Shown here: piece by piece, positions 1 to 4,796 of the stretch
Position numbering within the stretch: position 1 is the stretch's first letter
Layout: the number at the start of each line of letters is the position of its first letter
Origin: a virus
DNA length: 21,895 nucleotides
Virus record (IMG/VR): IMGVR_UViG_3300032116_001466
Span: 1 to 21,895 of that record
Direction: 5' to 3' (one strand)
The notes under the pieces: generated by a model
Database searches by the model: none
What the model was told of the DNA's origin: nothing
The model's input: the letters and a program-made list of their open reading frames with translations, nothing else
Program-made: the position numbers and the translations under genes

Positions 1-77
1 ATAGCATTTGCCCAGGCAAGAGAAATTACTGCAATAATAAGAATAAAAAAGAATCCGTAAAGAATGTAATGATTCAT
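1..77 (-). CDS. Partial small membrane or exported protein
   Basis: A minus-strand frame opens at an ATG (complement of 75-77) and runs off the left edge with no stop; 25 codons are visible. After a short polar start (MNHYILYG) the residues are strongly hydrophobic (FFFILIIAVISLAWANA). This fits a signal peptide or the first membrane segment of a small protein. The A-rich, SD-free leader (ACAAAAAAACTATG) matches the leaders of neighbouring genes. It lies 35 bases downstream of the 113-613 gene on the same strand, so it probably closes the same operon. The function is unknown because most of the gene is outside the window. Confidence 0.5.
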   Translation of the reverse strand, partial: MNHYILYGFFFILIIAVISLAWANA

Positions 78-112
78 AGTTTTTTTGTTTTGACCAAAAT
101 AATATAAAAAAC

Positions 113-613
113 TTATTTATTAATGCTTAACCATGTTTTCCTTTCTGTAAGAATACGATGATAGGCTTTCATGATTGCTATTTGAGCATTAATAAAAGAC
201 ATCTGTTCAGCAGGAATCTTTACAAAATCGTCACTTAATACAAATTTCTCAAGTTCTTGAATCTTTGAACCTATTTGAATCATTTCATGACCCAACTCAT
301 GTTTCCAAATGCGCAGTTGTTCTTCCATTGTTTTAAAGGTTTCGTTATAGTATTCTATTCCGATTCTGTTTTCATCCTCACAAGCAATATCAAAAGCGTC
401 AACAATTTGATTTTTCTCCATCTCTTTCGCTTTTTCAGCTGCTTTAAGCAAATCATTTCCAATGAAATATTGGTTAATACACATCCAATCAATCAACCAT
501 TCTACTGCGGTTAGCTTTATTATTGGTGTATTTGTTGCAGCCGATGTTATTTTATCAGCATTTGGATTGCTAAAGTCTACTTGTTGTGTGTGCTTCTTTT
601 CTATTGATTTCAT
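113..613 (-). CDS. Small phage protein with TAVEWL motif
   Basis: 166 residues. Residues ~35-78 carry the pattern TAVEWLIDWM...AKEMEKNQIVDAFD, which I recognise as a short helical module recurring in uncharacterised small proteins of Bacteroidota phages. Here it follows an ~34-residue polar N-terminal extension and precedes a helical C-terminal half (GIEYYNETFKTMEEQLRIWKHELGHEMIQIGSK). The same module is the core of the 820-1044 gene, so the two are probably paralogues. No catalytic residues are evident; HELGH superficially resembles a zinc-protease HExxH but does not match it. The gene lies 3 bases after the 617-823 gene and is the fifth member of a leftward operon starting at 1514. Function unknown. 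Confidence 0.75.
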   Translation of the reverse strand: MKSIEKKHTQQVDFSNPNADKITSAATNTPIIKLTAVEWLIDWMCINQYFIGNDLLKAAEKAKEMEKNQIVDAFDIACEDENRIGIEYYNETFKTMEEQLRIWKHELGHEMIQIGSKIQELEKFVLSDDFVKIPAEQMSFINAQIAIMKAYHRILTERKTWLSINK

Positions 614-616
614 AGT

Positions 617-823
617 TTATTTATTTTGTATTATAATGTATTTAGGGATTTTCCAATCGTCCATTAATTTTTCGTTTGTTTCATCATTAAAAGAAAATTT
701 AGATTCTGGTCTTATTTGCAAACACAAGATTATTCTTTCTTCTATGGTTAAAAGGCGTAGCGAATATCTATCGGTTATATCAAATACTACATTACTAATG
801 TTTTTATTTAAGTTTTCTTTCAT
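617..823 (-). CDS. Small hypothetical protein
   Basis: 68 residues with a mixed polar and hydrophobic composition and no signal peptide, membrane segment or recognisable motif. Its start codon shares four bases (ATGA) with the stop of the upstream 820-1044 gene, indicating translational coupling, and it ends 3 bases before the 113-613 gene. The tight spacing is the main evidence that it is real. It may act with its TAVEWL-motif neighbours early in infection, but that is inference. Confidence 0.65.
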   Translation of the reverse strand: MKENLNKNISNVVFDITDRYSLRLLTIEERIILCLQIRPESKFSFNDETNEKLMDDWKIPKYIIIQNK

Positions 824-1044
824 TTCTTTAATGTTTTAAGGTATTGCTCAACGATATCTTCATTATCTGTTTCAAGTCTCATTGGACTTTCAGCGGTTAC
901 TTTGTTCATCCATTCTAATAAGCCAATGAGTTGTTGTTTCTCCATTGCTTTGGCTATTTTAATAGTATTTGGAATTAGTCTTAAATCATATTCCATTTCT
1001 TTTAATTGAGTAATTAACCATTCTACTGCTGTAATATTTTGCAT
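820..1044 (-). CDS. Small phage protein with TAVEWL motif
   Basis: 74 residues, almost entirely the module TAVEWLITQL...IAKAMEKQQLIGLLEWMNK also found in the 113-613 protein. I recognise this as a widespread uncharacterised family of Bacteroidota phages and their hosts; it is probably a helical hairpin that binds something, not an enzyme. The start is the ATG of MQNITAVEW. The stop TGA overlaps the next start as ATGA. The gap of 21 bases to the 1066-1245 gene has no terminator. Function unknown. Confidence 0.75.
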   Translation of the reverse strand: MQNITAVEWLITQLKEMEYDLRLIPNTIKIAKAMEKQQLIGLLEWMNKVTAESPMRLETDNEDIVEQYLKTLKK

Positions 1045-1065
1045 AAGGTATCGTTTTTCACTACT

Positions 1066-1245
1066 TTAATCTAAAAATAACTTCAGAGTCCTTCCTCCGT
1101 CCTGGATTGAAATTTGAATGCTTTCAAAGTCTTTTAACTCTTTCAACAAAGTCAAAAGCCTACCAACAGGATAATCGTTAGTGGCGTGGTTGATTACCTC
1201 AACGCGGGTAATCTTTTCAGGAGTAACTTCTACTTTTTCTTTCAT
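1066..1245 (-). CDS. Small hypothetical protein (RVEVINHA type)
   Basis: 59 residues, starting at the ATG complementary to 1243-1245. The sequence opens KITRVEVINHATNDYPVG and closes with IQISIQDGGRTLKLFLD. I recognise this layout from a very common uncharacterised phage family of 50-70 residues (RVEVID...GR...V.LSLQDDGRTLKIFI), which looks like a small beta-strand protein. The start overlaps the stop of the 1242-1514 gene as ATGA, which fixes this start and shows the frame is translated. Function unknown. Confidence 0.75.
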   Translation of the reverse strand: MKEKVEVTPEKITRVEVINHATNDYPVGRLLTLLKELKDFESIQISIQDGGRTLKLFLD

Positions 1246-1514
1246 AGCTTATCTGTGTTTGTAGCAATTGGAAGTGGCAGGTCTTCATCGCAGTAAAGTT
1301 CTGCAGTAGCAAGACCATCATTTTGAGAAGGCTTTAGTTCTTGTTCGGTATCGTAGACTGTTTCTACATCAAGAATTGTATCGTACCATATGTTTTTACG
1401 AAACAATTCAATCATTTGCTTTTTAGCTTCTTCCAAAGAATCAGCTTTAAACTCATGATATTCTCTCATCCAAACTGTAACCTTGCGTTCAATGTGAAAT
1501 CTGTAATTCTTCAT
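1242..1514 (-). CDS. Small hypothetical phage protein, first gene of operon
   Basis: 90 residues. N-terminal strands (YRFHIERKVTVWMREYHEFKA) are followed by DSLEEAKKQMIELF, the beta-beta-alpha layout of a recurrent uncharacterised phage protein (variants end in acidic ...ETEEEL...). The start is preceded by AAACCTAAACT directly before ATG, a typical SD-free leader. It is the 5'-most gene of the leftward operon 1514-113; the 170 bases upstream hold only stem-loops and the first RNA element. Function unknown. Confidence 0.75.
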   Translation of the reverse strand: MKNYRFHIERKVTVWMREYHEFKADSLEEAKKQMIELFRKNIWYDTILDVETVYDTEQELKPSQNDGLATAELYCDEDLPLPIATNTDKL

Positions 1515-1638
1515 AGTTTAGGTTTATAAGGTGTTATATAATACTCAAAAGCGATTGTTTTGTCCCTTTTATGATACATAATTGGGACTTAGGTTTTATA
1601 TTTCACATATCAGTTTTAAGCTGACAGGAATCATATAA

Positions 1639-1680
1639 ATCAGTAGTATAATACTGATATGTTAACGACATGAATGTCGT
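1639..1680. repeat. Two consecutive inverted repeats upstream of RNA element
   Basis: ATCAGTA (1639-1645) and TACTGAT (1652-1658) form a perfect 7-bp stem with a 6-base loop. ACGACA (1665-1670) and TGTCGT (1675-1680) form a 6-bp stem with a TGAA tetraloop. A weaker palindrome (TCAGTTTTAAGCTGA) lies just left. They sit between the tRNA-like element at 1688-1763 and the gene starting at 1514, both read leftward. They could be RNA-processing signals, a weak terminator (there is no T-run) or operators. Nothing else is recognised in 1515-1687. Confidence 0.55.
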
Positions 1681-1687
1681 GCGCATG

Positions 1688-1763
1688 CAGTCAGAGCCGG
1701 AATCGAACCGGTTAAGCAACCATTTCTGGATTCGGGGTCCATCCCTCATTACGCCACCTGACT
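1688..1763 (-). tRNA. tRNA or tRNA-like RNA, lower half non-canonical
   Basis: Read on the minus strand, the element is 76 nt. The acceptor stem AGTCAGG (1763-1757) pairs with TCTGACT (1695-1689), six Watson-Crick pairs plus one G-U, with G at the discriminator position and no encoded CCA. A 17-nt T-arm abuts it: ACCGG-TTCGATT-CCGGC, with one A-C mismatch and a canonical TTCGA loop. Length and top half fit a tRNA. However, I cannot fold a 5-bp/7-nt anticodon arm or a normal D-arm in between. That stretch instead offers CCA-GAAA-TGG and GGTT-GCTT-AACC hairpins. No anticodon is assigned. It could be a degenerate tRNA or a tRNA mimic. Confidence 0.55.
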
Positions 1764-1962
1764 AAAAATAACACCCTAATTTATCCAACTTGCAGGTGTC
1801 ATGGCTGTCCCCATTTCTGGGTTAGGAATAGACTTTTTTAGATACTCTAACGGCAGTCAACCGTACCCTTTATCGCCCCACTCAGGGTGAACTGACCCAT
1901 ATGGTTATCACACCATTTCTCATCGTTCAGGATTAAACTATCCGTTGATTAGACGGACCGTG
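1764..1962 (-). ncRNA. Structured ORF-free RNA segment between tRNA-like elements
   Basis: No plausible gene lies here. On the minus strand there are several compact stems: TCCGT-CTAATCA-ACGGA (1957-1941, a 5-bp/7-nt arm like an anticodon arm), ATGGT-GTGATA-ACCAT near 1915-1900, ACGG-TTGACTG-CCGT near 1865-1851 (resembling a T-arm), and CCCA-GAAA-TGGG at about 1821-1810. The octamer CCATTTCT recurs at 1720, 1811 and 1913. The segment probably holds one or two more RNA units of about 90 nt in the same array as its neighbours. I cannot define their ends or anticodons. Confidence 0.4.
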
Positions 1963-2085
1963 TAGTCAGGAAGGGATTTGAACCCTTACCACTTTCAGAC
2001 GAGCTGGTTAGCTTAGGCTTCCCACAATCCGGATTGTGCTGCTCTGTGGAGTACTGTAACCTGCATTACTTTCTGCCACCTGACT
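1963..2085 (-). tRNA. Oversized tRNA or tRNA-like RNA
   Basis: The top half is excellent on the minus strand. A perfect 7-bp acceptor stem AGTCAGG (2085-2079)/CCTGACT (1970-1964) directly abuts a perfect T-arm AAGGG-TTCAAAT-CCCTT (1987-1971), with discriminator A. The total is 123 nt, against the usual 73-90. A possible anticodon stem GGTTA/TAACC (2061-2057 with 2010-2006) encloses 46 nt that include the perfect palindrome CACAATCC/GGATTGTG (2023-2038), followed by an 18-nt variable region. Either the anticodon loop carries an insertion of about 39 nt or this is a tRNA mimic. The first ten bases (AGTCAGGTGG) are identical to the 1688-1763 element. Confidence 0.6.
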
Positions 2086-2145
2086 TTACAAGTTTTACTT
2101 ATCTTTTATCTATCATTTTAATAATGGTTTTGGTTTTCTAAAAGA

Positions 2146-2181
2146 GTGCAGTGGGGCTTAAGTCCCCTGCGGCTACTGCAC
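2146..2181 (-). terminator. Strong hairpin ending small-gene operon
   Basis: GTGCAGT (2146-2152) pairs with ACTGCAC (2175-2181), and GGGG (2153-2156) with CCCC (2164-2167) inside it. On the minus strand it follows the 2204-2401 gene by 22 bases and is trailed by TCTTTT, a weak T-tract. It probably ends the small-gene operon before the RNA island, or marks a processing site. It could equally be a further unit of the RNA array. The rest of 2086-2203 is featureless A/T-rich sequence. Confidence 0.55.
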
Positions 2182-2203
2182 ATTTTTATCCGCTTTGTCA
2201 CAA

Positions 2204-2401
2204 TTAATCAAATTTTTGTGACAAATCAGTTTGAATCTTTTCATCAAACTTTGGGTCTTTCCAGAAGTATTTACACTCTCCGTCTTTATAGGGAGACTCT
2301 GCAAAGTAAGCTTGATAATGCTCATCTGGCTTTGAAGTATGTCTTTTACATCTGTTTTTTACAGGACAACCCTGTCCGCGACACATTGTGATATCTGGCA
2401 T
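2204..2401 (-). CDS. Small cysteine-rich protein, putative metal-binding
   Basis: 65 residues with a cysteine pattern C7-x4-C12-x5-C18 and C43, in the context PDITMCRGQGCPVKNRCKRHTSKP...QAYFAESPYKDGECKYFW. I recognise this as an uncharacterised family common in Bacteroidota phages (MC.G..CP.K..C.R..A.P...Q.YF...P.....C..F). Four cysteines in ~37 residues suggest a structural zinc site; that is inference. The start is the first Met, preceded by an A/T-rich SD-free leader. A structured spacer at 2427-2473 separates it from the upstream gene, and it is the last gene before the 2146-2181 hairpin. Confidence 0.75.
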   Translation of the reverse strand: MPDITMCRGQGCPVKNRCKRHTSKPDEHYQAYFAESPYKDGECKYFWKDPKFDEKIQTDLSQKFD

Positions 2402-2426
2402 AATTTACTGGTTTAATGAAAAAAGA

Positions 2427-2473
2427 ACGGCCTGGTCCTAAACCCCTAACCAGTCGCCATTGAAGGCAGCCGT
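2427..2473 (-). promoter_or_regulatory. Compact three-stem RNA fold between genes
   Basis: ACGGC (2427-2431) pairs with GCCGT (2469-2473), closing a loop that contains CTGGT (2432-2436)/ACCAG (2449-2453) and GCC/GGC around 2456-2467. Together they form a 47-nt three-way junction filling most of the 77-base gap between the 2479-2727 and 2204-2401 genes. There is no T-run, so it is not a classical terminator. An mRNA-processing or translation-control element is possible; the role is inferred. Confidence 0.45.
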
Positions 2474-2478
2474 CACTT

Positions 2479-2727
2479 TTAATCAATTATGTCGTCTAAA
2501 GTTAAATTATATTCATCAAACAATGTATTGATTTCTGTTTTTACAGTATCAATTAAATACTCTGATGTACACTTATTACCCCAAAGCTCCACTTTTGACT
2601 CAAGTTTCTTAACGAGATTGTTCTGAATCTCCCATAGAATAATAGCCATATGTGTTGCTTTCATAACACGATGATGAGCCTTTAAATCATCGGGGTTATC
2701 GAGATTAAAAGAAATAGTTGCTTTCAT
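2479..2727 (-). CDS. Small hypothetical phage protein (MKATISFNL type)
   Basis: 82 residues. The N-terminus KATISFNLDNPDDLKAHHRVMKATHMAIILWEIQ fits a very common uncharacterised phage family of about 80-110 residues (MKA.L.FNL.E..E.F......S....LWD). It is probably a beta strand followed by helices. The start ATG overlaps the stop of the 2724-2870 gene as ATGA, which fixes the start. The C-terminus is acidic (LFDEYNLTLDDIID). Function unknown. Confidence 0.75.
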   Translation of the reverse strand: MKATISFNLDNPDDLKAHHRVMKATHMAIILWEIQNNLVKKLESKVELWGNKCTSEYLIDTVKTEINTLFDEYNLTLDDIID

Positions 2728-2870
2728 CGGTATGTGATTATGATTTCAAAGAATGGTATAACAAGATAGATTGTGTGTTTATCGGCTACACAACCACAGG
2801 CAACGCCGTTCCAGTAAAACAGGACTTCAATAGTGTTGTCGAACAAGGAAAATAGTCTCATGGTTTTCAT
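2724..2870 (-). CDS. Very small hypothetical protein
   Basis: 48 residues, from an ATG complementary to 2868-2870 to a TGA overlapping the next start as ATGA. It has a mildly hydrophobic C-terminal third (IYLVIPFFEIIITY), possibly membrane-associated, and two close cysteines (ACGC). A second Met at codon 4 could also serve as start. Support comes from the coupling overlap and the 9-base spacing from the upstream gene, since it is too short for codon statistics. Function unknown. Confidence 0.5.
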   Translation of the reverse strand: MKTMRLFSLFDNTIEVLFYWNGVACGCVADKHTIYLVIPFFEIIITYR

Positions 2871-2879
2871 AAGTTTATT

Positions 2880-3092
2880 TTATATTTTTTTCTTACCAAA
2901 TGTATCCCAATCTTGTACTTCATCATTAGCAGATTGGATTAAGGTCATCTCATCATCTAACTTGTCAGAGTAATTGATTTCATCAAAAAAAGCATCAATC
3001 TCTTTTTGTAACTCTGAATCTGCATGACCTTCCAACGCAGTAATAATTTCACAAGCGGTATTTAACAATTTATTTAATTGTTCGGTTTTCAT
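2880..3092 (-). CDS. Small acidic helical protein
   Basis: 70 residues, acidic and predicted helical (TEQLNKLLNTACEIITALEGHADSELQKEIDAFFDEINYSDKL), with no membrane segment. The ATG overlaps the stop of the 3089-3283 gene as ATGA, making it the fifth gene in an unbroken chain of coupled genes starting at 3889. Acidic small phage proteins are often host-protein inhibitors or DNA mimics, but nothing specific shows that here. Confidence 0.65.
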   Translation of the reverse strand: MKTEQLNKLLNTACEIITALEGHADSELQKEIDAFFDEINYSDKLDDEMTLIQSANDEVQDWDTFGKKKI

Positions 3093-3283
3093 AAGTTTTG
3101 AATGGTTTCAGTAACAAAAAAGACACATAATAGAAGAAGAAAGGACAAAAGAAGAGGAGCTGCCAGCCAAAAGACAAACAGCTCCCTTACTTCTTTGTTC
3201 CTTTTTAATCTTCCTCTGCGGGTGTTGAGGTAACATTTACATGTTGTCCATCCCCAACGCGAGCATTTAGGATTACATCTCAT
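3089..3283 (-). CDS. Small cysteine-rich single-pass membrane protein
   Basis: 64 residues. The N-terminus has four cysteines (C3, C7, C15, C17) and is rich in Arg/Lys (NTRRGRLKRNKE). One strong hydrophobic segment follows at ~35-58 (LFVFWLAAPLLLSFLLLLCVFFV). This suggests a short cytoplasmic Cys cluster anchored to the membrane. Its start overlaps the stop of the 3280-3507 gene, and its stop overlaps the next start, both as ATGA. It sits beside another small membrane protein, so the pair may act together. Function unknown. Confidence 0.65.
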   Translation of the reverse strand: MRCNPKCSRWGWTTCKCYLNTRRGRLKRNKEVRELFVFWLAAPLLLSFLLLLCVFFVTETIQNL

Positions 3284-3507
3284 GCAAACCAGGTATACAT
3301 TTCAAAGTATGCTTTGTTCCGATTCCAGTACTCTATACAGGGAAGAACTGGAAGCCACCATGAAAAGAACAGCAGATAGACTATAAACCAATTTGTGTTG
3401 GTTATAACATCTAAATACGAGAACCACAATGCACCTGGGATGCTTAAGAGAAAGAAAAATCCCATCATGCACGAAAAGTAAACAAGTACTAAATTGATTG
3501 TTTTCAT
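3280..3507 (-). CDS. Small two-pass membrane protein
   Basis: 75 residues with two long hydrophobic stretches, about residues 5-30 and 40-57, rich in aromatics (FFFLLSIPGALWF; WFIVYLLFFSWWLPVLP). No signal-peptidase site is obvious. Both ends overlap the neighbouring genes as ATGA. It could be a holin-like or superinfection-related protein, since phage operons of this kind often carry such genes. Without a lysis cassette beside it that is only a possibility. Confidence 0.65.
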   Translation of the reverse strand: MKTINLVLVYFSCMMGFFFLLSIPGALWFSYLDVITNTNWFIVYLLFFSWWLPVLPCIEYWNRNKAYFEMYTWFA

Positions 3508-3665
3508 CGCTTTTTGTTTTTGTTTGATGATGAAGTTACATTATGAGATGCAAACTGCCAAAAGGCACGGTCTGCAATACGAGGTTTCAGGATACTTTTA
3601 ACCTCTTCTGACTGAGCATTTATGAAAGCCAGTCGCTGTGCAAATACTGATACAGATAAGCTCAT
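3504..3665 (-). CDS. Very small hypothetical protein
   Basis: 53 residues starting at the ATG complementary to 3663-3665. It begins MSLSVSVFAQRLAFINAQSEEVKS and has a polar, basic tail (SSSNKNKKR). The start overlaps the stop of the 3662-3889 gene and its stop overlaps the next start, both as ATGA; these two overlaps are the main evidence that it is translated. A longer competing frame at 3598-3849 lies out of phase with this chain and is taken as spurious. Function unknown. Confidence 0.6.
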   Translation of the reverse strand: MSLSVSVFAQRLAFINAQSEEVKSILKPRIADRAFWQFASHNVTSSSNKNKKR

Positions 3666-3889
3666 TTTGTTTGGGTTTCGATTTTTGATTTATTTTCTTC
3701 AATGGCAATAGCAATGGCAAACCATATTCTTTCAAATGTGGCTTCATTGTTAAGGGCTTCATCCAGTATTTCATATGCGGTTTCATTATCGCAATCATGT
3801 CTGGATTTAATATCATGGATATGCCACATAACATCTGTGTAATATCCATTGTTTCGCAATAGTTCTAGTGCTTTTTCGATTTCTTCCAT
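3662..3889 (-). CDS. Small hypothetical phage protein (NGYYTDVMWHIHD type)
   Basis: 75 residues. The sequence ALELLRNNGYYTDVMWHIHDIKSRHDCDNETAYEILDEALNNEATFERIWFAI matches a frequent uncharacterised family in Bacteroidota phages and their hosts (...GYYT..LWH..DV...Y.C....A...L..AL.NEAT...IW.AI). I chose the internal ATG at 3889 over the ATG at 4003. The family begins here, the leader ACCCAAATAAA-ATG is typical, and the 38 extra upstream codons look non-coding. It opens the chain of ATGA-coupled genes. The 155 bases upstream (3890-4044) hold no convincing gene, only a weak GGGC-AAAA-GCCC hairpin near 3925. Confidence 0.75.
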   Translation of the reverse strand: MEEIEKALELLRNNGYYTDVMWHIHDIKSRHDCDNETAYEILDEALNNEATFERIWFAIAIAIEENKSKIETQTK

Positions 3890-4044
3890 TTTATTTGGGT
3901 TATAGTTGATAATTATATAATCAGGGGCAAAAGCCCTCATTAAATTATAAAATGTAAAGCAAAAGGTCTCTTTTTTGTAAAGTATGGTTTTGTGGCTCAC
4001 CATAAACCCTCCAGCGCATGAAGTCCGCCAGATACCGTCCTCTG

Positions 4045-4203
4045 TTACTTTTTTGCTTCTAATTCACCAAGAAGAAGCGTAATGGTAGAAAACATAAGAA
4101 TTATCACACCCCACAGAGTTTCTTCTGTGTTTGCTGAGGTCATTATTACAACCAAAGCAAAAGACATGATAATAAAGGACATTGTGTTGTAGAACTTTCT
4201 CAT
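4045..4203 (-). CDS. Very small two-pass membrane protein
   Basis: 52 residues: MRK start, hydrophobic segment at ~8-22 (MSFIIMSFALVVIM), short polar loop (TSANTEETL), second hydrophobic segment at ~31-46 (GVIILMFSTITLLLG) and a charged tail (ELEAKK). The leader CTAAAACCAATGTT before the ATG resembles those of other minus-strand genes. Size and topology are holin-like, but no lysis gene is adjacent. It is the first gene downstream of the second RNA island. Confidence 0.6.
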   Translation of the reverse strand: MRKFYNTMSFIIMSFALVVIMTSANTEETLWGVIILMFSTITLLLGELEAKK

Positions 4204-4222
4204 AACATTGGTTTTAGTTTAG

Positions 4223-4320
4223 CAATTGGAGCAGGACTTGAACCCACCCAAGACACGCAGCGCGGGTCTCGTCACCTGACCTCCATACAGGTATAAGCCT
4301 GTATGTGGTCTAATCCAATT
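4223..4320 (-). tRNA. tRNA or tRNA-like RNA with hairpin-bearing D region
   Basis: 98 nt on the minus strand. A perfect 7-bp acceptor stem AATTGGA (4320-4314)/TCCAATT (4230-4224) abuts a T-arm GTGGG-TTCAAGT-CCTGC (4247-4231) with a canonical loop but two G-U pairs; the discriminator is G. The D region is odd. GACC (4310-4307)/GGTC (4281-4278) could be a D-stem, but it encloses an extra perfect 8-bp hairpin CATACAGG/CCTGTATG (4284-4305). Below it, CGAGAC/GTCTTG closes an 11-nt loop, not 7, so no anticodon can be assigned. It could be a decorated tRNA, a pseudo-tRNA or a tRNA mimic. Confidence 0.55.
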
Positions 4321-4325
4321 TATCC

Positions 4326-4382
4326 CTCTGCACTCAGTTGTAAAGACTGTATTCTGCTACAGTAAACTTACACTTACAACTG
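4326..4382 (-). ncRNA. Structured RNA copy 1: 9-bp stem with nested hairpin
   Basis: CAGTTGTAA (4335-4343) pairs perfectly with TTACAACTG (4374-4382), enclosing a second perfect hairpin ACTGTA (4346-4351)/TACAGT (4358-4363). The 17 bases at 4326-4342 are identical to 4692-4708, so this is one of two related RNA domains. On the minus strand it lies immediately 5' of the 4223-4320 tRNA-like element, as if a leader or tandem partner. No known RNA family is recognised. Confidence 0.45.
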
Positions 4383-4396
4383 CTCACCCTTGGGAG

Positions 4397-4475
4397 CTGA
4401 TTAACATATAACAAGAACTGTCCTATTACTAGGATTGGGTTCAAGTAACGATATCTCACTGTTCGTGTTAATCAG
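4397..4475 (-). ncRNA. Structured RNA closed by perfect 10-bp stem
   Basis: CTGATTAACA (4397-4406) and TGTTAATCAG (4466-4475) are perfect reverse complements. Inside are TCCTA-TTAC-TAGGA (4421-4434) and, on the minus strand, AGTGA-GATATCG-TTACT, a 5-bp/7-nt arm of anticodon-arm size but without U at the position before the triplet. The layout is cloverleaf-like (closing stem plus two or three arms, 79 nt) but has no TTCRA T-loop. No coding potential is seen. Family unknown. Confidence 0.45.
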
Positions 4476-4597
4476 GTGGTTTCACATCTTATAAAGGGTT
4501 ATTTACTATTGCTTTTCACACTAACAGTGCGCTTATTTAATATTTGCTTTACCTTTTTAAGAAGTCTTTATATCCACATGAGAATGGTGCATTAATA

Positions 4598-4671
4598 CTT
4601 TCTGATAACCCCCAGAAAGGTCAAAGACGGGATTACTGATAAAAGTCAATCTAGACCCTAAACTTCAGTAA
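4598..4671 (-). ncRNA. Two perfect 7-bp stem-loops in ORF-free island
   Basis: CTTTCTG (4598-4604)/CAGAAAG (4613-4619) has an 8-base loop, and TTACTGA (4633-4639)/TCAGTAA (4665-4671) has a 25-base loop. GATAAC near 4604-4609 can also pair with GTTATC at 4685-4690, giving an alternative long-range fold. They lie in the ORF-free island 4204-4821. The flanking 4476-4597 is A/T-rich with nothing recognisable. Confidence 0.35.
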
Positions 4672-4689
4672 CTAATAGTTTACAGTTAT

Positions 4690-4796
4690 CTCTCTGCACT
4701 CAGTTGTAGTAGGTGGTTCTACGTTAAATCCCCTATTTAACTCCAGATAAGGAGCCCACTATAACTGTTCACCTTTACGGGTTAGTGCATTGAGAG
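4690..4796 (-). ncRNA. Structured RNA copy 2: long-range stem with nested hairpins
   Basis: CTCTC+TGCACT (4690-4700) pairs with AGTGCA+GAGAG (4784-4796, two-base bulge). Inside, CAGTTGTAGT (4701-4710) pairs with ACTATAACTG around 4768 with one mismatch. Two further perfect hairpins are GTTAAAT-CCCCT-ATTTAAC (4723-4741) and CTCC-AGATAA-GGAG (4741-4754). The result is a ~107-nt multibranched RNA sharing its 17-nt core with copy 1 at 4326. A GGGG-ATTTTCA-CCCC hairpin (4800-4814) flanks it. Confidence 0.45.

Noticed and set aside
1928-1946. Resemblance of the minus strand to a 16S rRNA 5' segment (AGTTTAATCCTGAACG)
   Set aside because: The match is about 15 bases with mismatches and no rRNA context; coincidence.
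2146-2391. 81-codon plus-strand frame
   Set aside because: It is antisense to the cysteine-rich gene at 2204-2401, whose family pattern is clear, and it begins inside a hairpin.
3598-3849. 83-codon minus-strand frame
   Set aside because: It overlaps the well-supported 3662-3889 gene in another frame, has a repetitive Met/Lys/Pro composition and breaks the ATGA-coupled gene chain.
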